The notes below the pieces were generated by a model. It saw only the letters and a list, made by a program, of their open reading frames with translations. It searched no databases and had not been told where the DNA came from. Below, piece by piece: positions 4,446 through 6,565 of a stretch of DNA of 6,565 nucleotides (the stretch's first letter is position 1; each line of letters starts with the position of its first letter). The stretch covers positions 1 through 6,565 of the forward strand of contig CAMCNM010000110.1 in NCBI GenBank assembly GCA_945876015.1, in the 5' to 3' direction. The translations under genes and the position numbers were made by a program. Origin of the DNA: Gemmatimonas phototrophica. GTDB taxonomy: Bacteria > Gemmatimonadota > Gemmatimonadetes > Longimicrobiales > Gaopeijiaceae.

Positions 4446-6565
4446 GTGACCACAACTCTCCAGCGGGGTCCGGTCGTGCGCGGCGAACCCGCCTCGCAGG
4501 CGGTAGCCCGCGTCGCAGCCGACGGGAAGTTCCTGCTCGCCGGCGGCGAGCGATTCCTGGTCAAAGGCGTCACCTACGGGACGTTCGCGCCCGCCAGCGA
4601 CGGGTACCAGTTCCCCGCACTCACCAAAGTCGCGAGAGACTTCCGGATGATGGCCGAGCTCGGCCTCAACACCGTGCGGGTCTATACGTCACCTCGCAGA
4701 GAGCTGCTCGACGAGGCTTCCCGGAATGGGCTCCGGGTGATGGTGGGGCTCCCCTGGGCGCAGCACGTCGCTTTCCTGGACGACCGCAAGGCCGCGCGCG
4801 CGATTCGGCGGCAGGTCACGGAGAGTGTCCGGGAGCTGGCCGATCATCCGGCCGCGTTCCTGCTCGCGCTCGGCAACGAGATTCCACCCGGGGTGGTGCG
4901 GTGGCACGGCCGGGTCCGGGTCGAGCGCTTCCTGCACGAGCTCTATCAGGACGCGAAGGCCGCGGCGCCCGAGACGCTCTTCACGTACGGCAACTTCCCG
5001 CCGACCGAGTTCCTCGACCTCTCGTTCCTCGACGTCTGCGCGTTCAACGTCTACCTGCACCGCGAGGCCGAGCTGCGCGCCTACGTCGCCCGCCTCCAGC
5101 ACATCGCGGGGCAGAAGCCGCTGCTGCTGGCGGAGTCGGGGGCCGACAGCATCCGCGAAGGGGAGAGTGGGCAGGCCGAGATCACCGCGACCCACGCGCG
5201 GGTCGCGTTCGAGGAGGGGGCCGCCGGATCGATCGCCTTCGCGTGGACCGACGAGTGGTGGAGGGGCGGCCATTCGGTGGACGATTGGGAGTTCGGTCTG
5301 GTGGACCGGGAGCGGAAGCCCAAGCCCGCGGCCGCGGCGCTCTCGGCGGCCCTCGCGCAGGTGCCGTTCTCGCCCGAGAAGCGCGCGACGTGGCCCCGCG
5401 TGTCGGTGGTGGTCTGCGCGTACAACGCGGAGGACACGCTCGAGGACTGCCTGGCGTCGCTCGAGCGGCAGACTTATCCGGACTACGAGATCATCCTGAT
5501 AAACGACGGCTCACGCGACCGCACCAGCGAGATCGCGCACGGCCATCCGCGGGTCCGTGTGATCGACACGCCGAACCAGGGGCTGTCCGGGGCGCGGAAC
5601 CTCGGGTTGGCCAAGGCGACCGGCGAGATCGTCGCGTACACGGACGCCGACGTCCGCGTGGACCGCGACTGGCTCACGTTCCTGGTGCAGCCGATGCTCG
5701 GCACGGACATGGTCGGCTCGGGTGGGCCGAACGTGATCCCCGCGGACGATCCGCCGATGGCCCAGTGCATCGCGCGCGCGCCGGGCGGTCCCACCCACGT
5801 GCTACTCGACGACCGGGTCGCCGAGCACGTGCCGGGCTGCAACATGGCGTTCCGGCGCGAGGCCCTGCTCGCGATCGACTGCTTCAACCCCGTCTTTCTG
5901 CGCGCCGGGGACGACGTGGACGTGTGCTGGAGGCTCCAGGCGCGCGGCTGGAAGATCGGATTCGCGCCCGCCGCGCTCGTCTGGCACCACCACCGCTCGA
6001 GCGTGCGCGCTTATTGGCGCCAGCAGGTTGGATACGGTGAAGGCGAGAAGTGGCTGATGGCCCATCATCCCGAGAAGTTCTTGAACGGGAGGATGGTCTG
6101 GCACGGCAGCATCTACAGCCCGATCCCGTTCGTGCGCTCGCTCTGGGGGACGCGCGTGAACGCCGGCGTGTGGGGCACCGCCGCGTTCCCCTCGGTCTAC
6201 CGGACCGACGTCCACCCGTTCGCGTTCCTCCCGCACTCGATCCGCTGGCAGGTGATCTCGTGCCTGCTCACTGTGGCGGGGGTGGTGGTCGGTGTCATCG
6301 GCGGGTACCCGTGGGCGGCGGCGGGGCTGCTCGCGAGCGGGCTCTTCGGTCTCGCGGTCACGTTCGCGAAGAACCTGGCCTACGCGCTCCGCTCCGAGGT
6401 GGAATCGGTACCGCGGAGCCGGCTGTGGGCGCGCGCCACGATCGCCGCGCTCCACTTCCTCCAGCCGCTCGCGCGGGCGCGGGGACACATCCGCGGGATG
6501 CTCTCTCCGCCGGAGGTCTCGCACCCGGATCCCGAGCCGGACGCGCGCCGCGCCACGCGGCCCAC
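4446..6565 (+). CDS. Clan GH-A glycosidase-like domain fused to GT2 glycosyltransferase, C-terminus cut by edge
   Basis: The frame from GTG 4446 is open to the right edge (706 residues seen). Residues about 20-310 form a glycoside-hydrolase TIM-barrel-like domain of the GH2/GH5 type: FLVKGVTYGTF, then LGLNTVRVYTSP, then LALGNEIPP with the likely acid/base E145, then LLAESGAD with the likely nucleophile E230, then IAFAWTDEWWRGG. The 85-residue gap between the glutamates fits clan GH-A. Residues about 318-560 form a GT2 domain: RVSVVVCAYNAEDTL (318-332), INDGSRDRT, NQGLSGARNLGLA, metal-binding D400-A-D402, GCNMAFRREAL, the acidic motif GDDVD (488-492) and RQQVGYG (525-531). Two hydrophobic segments follow (about 603-620 and 625-645), then a basic tail. 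No signal peptide is visible, so both catalytic domains are probably cytoplasmic or on one membrane face. GTG 4446 is the first standard start after an in-frame TGA at 4383; GGGAG at 4427-4431 is a somewhat distant ribosome site, and GTG 4476 is an alternative. Likely role: synthesis or remodelling of a surface polysaccharide or glycolipid; donor and acceptor are unknown. Confidence 0.9.
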   Translation, partial: MTTTLQRGPVVRGEPASQAVARVAADGKFLLAGGERFLVKGVTYGTFAPASDGYQFPALTKVARDFRMMAELGLNTVRVYTSPRRELLDEASRNGLRVMVGLPWAQHVAFLDDRKAARAIRRQVTESVRELADHPAAFLLALGNEIPPGVVRWHGRVRVERFLHELYQDAKAAAPETLFTYGNFPPTEFLDLSFLDVCAFNVYLHREAELRAYVARLQHIAGQKPLLLAESGADSIREGESGQAEITATHARVAFEEGAAGSIAFAWTDEWWRGGHSVDDWEFGLVDRERKPKPAAAALSAALAQVPFSPEKRATWPRVSVVVCAYNAEDTLEDCLASLERQTYPDYEIILINDGSRDRTSEIAHGHPRVRVIDTPNQGLSGARNLGLAKATGEIVAYTDADVRVDRDWLTFLVQPMLGTDMVGSGGPNVIPADDPPMAQCIARAPGGPTHVLLDDRVAEHVPGCNMAFRREALLAIDCFNPVFLRAGDDVDVCWRLQARGWKIGFAPAALVWHHHRSSVRAYWRQQVGYGEGEKWLMAHHPEKFLNGRMVWHGSIYSPIPFVRSLWGTRVNAGVWGTAAFPSVYRTDVHPFAFLPHSIRWQVISCLLTVAGVVVGVIGGYPWAAAGLLASGLFGLAVTFAKNLAYALRSEVESVPRSRLWARATIAALHFLQPLARARGHIRGMLSPPEVSHPDPEPDARRATRP

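Noticed and set aside
4361..6040. A 559-residue plus-strand open frame overlapping the GH-GT gene
   Set aside because: Its translation is Arg/Gly/Pro/Ala-rich with no domain, as expected from a shifted frame of high-GC coding DNA. The overlapping frame from 4446 carries clear GH and GT2 motifs.
5802..6524. A 240-residue minus-strand open frame opposite the GT2 domain
   Set aside because: It is rich in Arg/Glu/Pro/Ala/His with no motif, and is antisense to clearly conserved GT2 coding sequence.

Overview
The window is GC-rich bacterial DNA with strong G/C preference at third codon positions in every intact gene. The gene content suggests an uncultured, high-GC, probably diderm bacterium: a DUF222/HNH nuclease of the 13E12-repeat type, an ABCB/MsbA-like half-transporter, and a glycoside-hydrolase/glycosyltransferase fusion. 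DUF222-HNH genes are commonest in Actinobacteria but also occur in high-GC non-actinobacterial lineages, so taxonomy cannot be fixed from this sequence. No rRNA, tRNA, CRISPR array or complete insertion sequence was seen.

Left part (1-635). The 5' end of a minus-strand gene runs off the left edge. It encodes a small beta-rich segment followed by a long Ala/Pro/Thr linker. Its start is unclear because an in-frame stop sits next to an A7 run (minus strand). About 200 bases of divergent intergenic DNA separate it from a plus-strand DUF222/HNH endonuclease gene (636-2018), which has a good ribosome binding site and a complete HNH motif.

Middle part (2019-2473). These 455 bases hold no intact gene and look less GC-rich than their surroundings. 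They contain broken protein-coding pieces. Two minus-strand frames carry C-terminal pieces of one uncharacterised family, with a frameshift and a probable internal deletion. A plus-strand piece begins MTNVFLLYMPPGN and looks like the N-terminus of probably the same family, now inverted. A 12-codon minus-strand piece resembles the start of type I restriction methylase HsdM. The last two abut exactly at 2436/2437. I read this as the rearranged remains of a defence or accessory locus.

Right part (2474-6565). A complete minus-strand ABC exporter (membrane domain plus nucleotide-binding domain) is transcribed divergently, across 151 bases, from a large plus-strand gene that runs off the right edge. 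That gene fuses an N-terminal clan GH-A TIM-barrel domain, with both expected catalytic glutamates, to a GT2 glycosyltransferase with two C-terminal membrane segments. The spacer holds a perfect 7-bp inverted repeat and a 21-bp-spaced direct repeat. The pair may make or remodel, and perhaps export, a glycan or glycolipid; that link is inferred only from adjacency.
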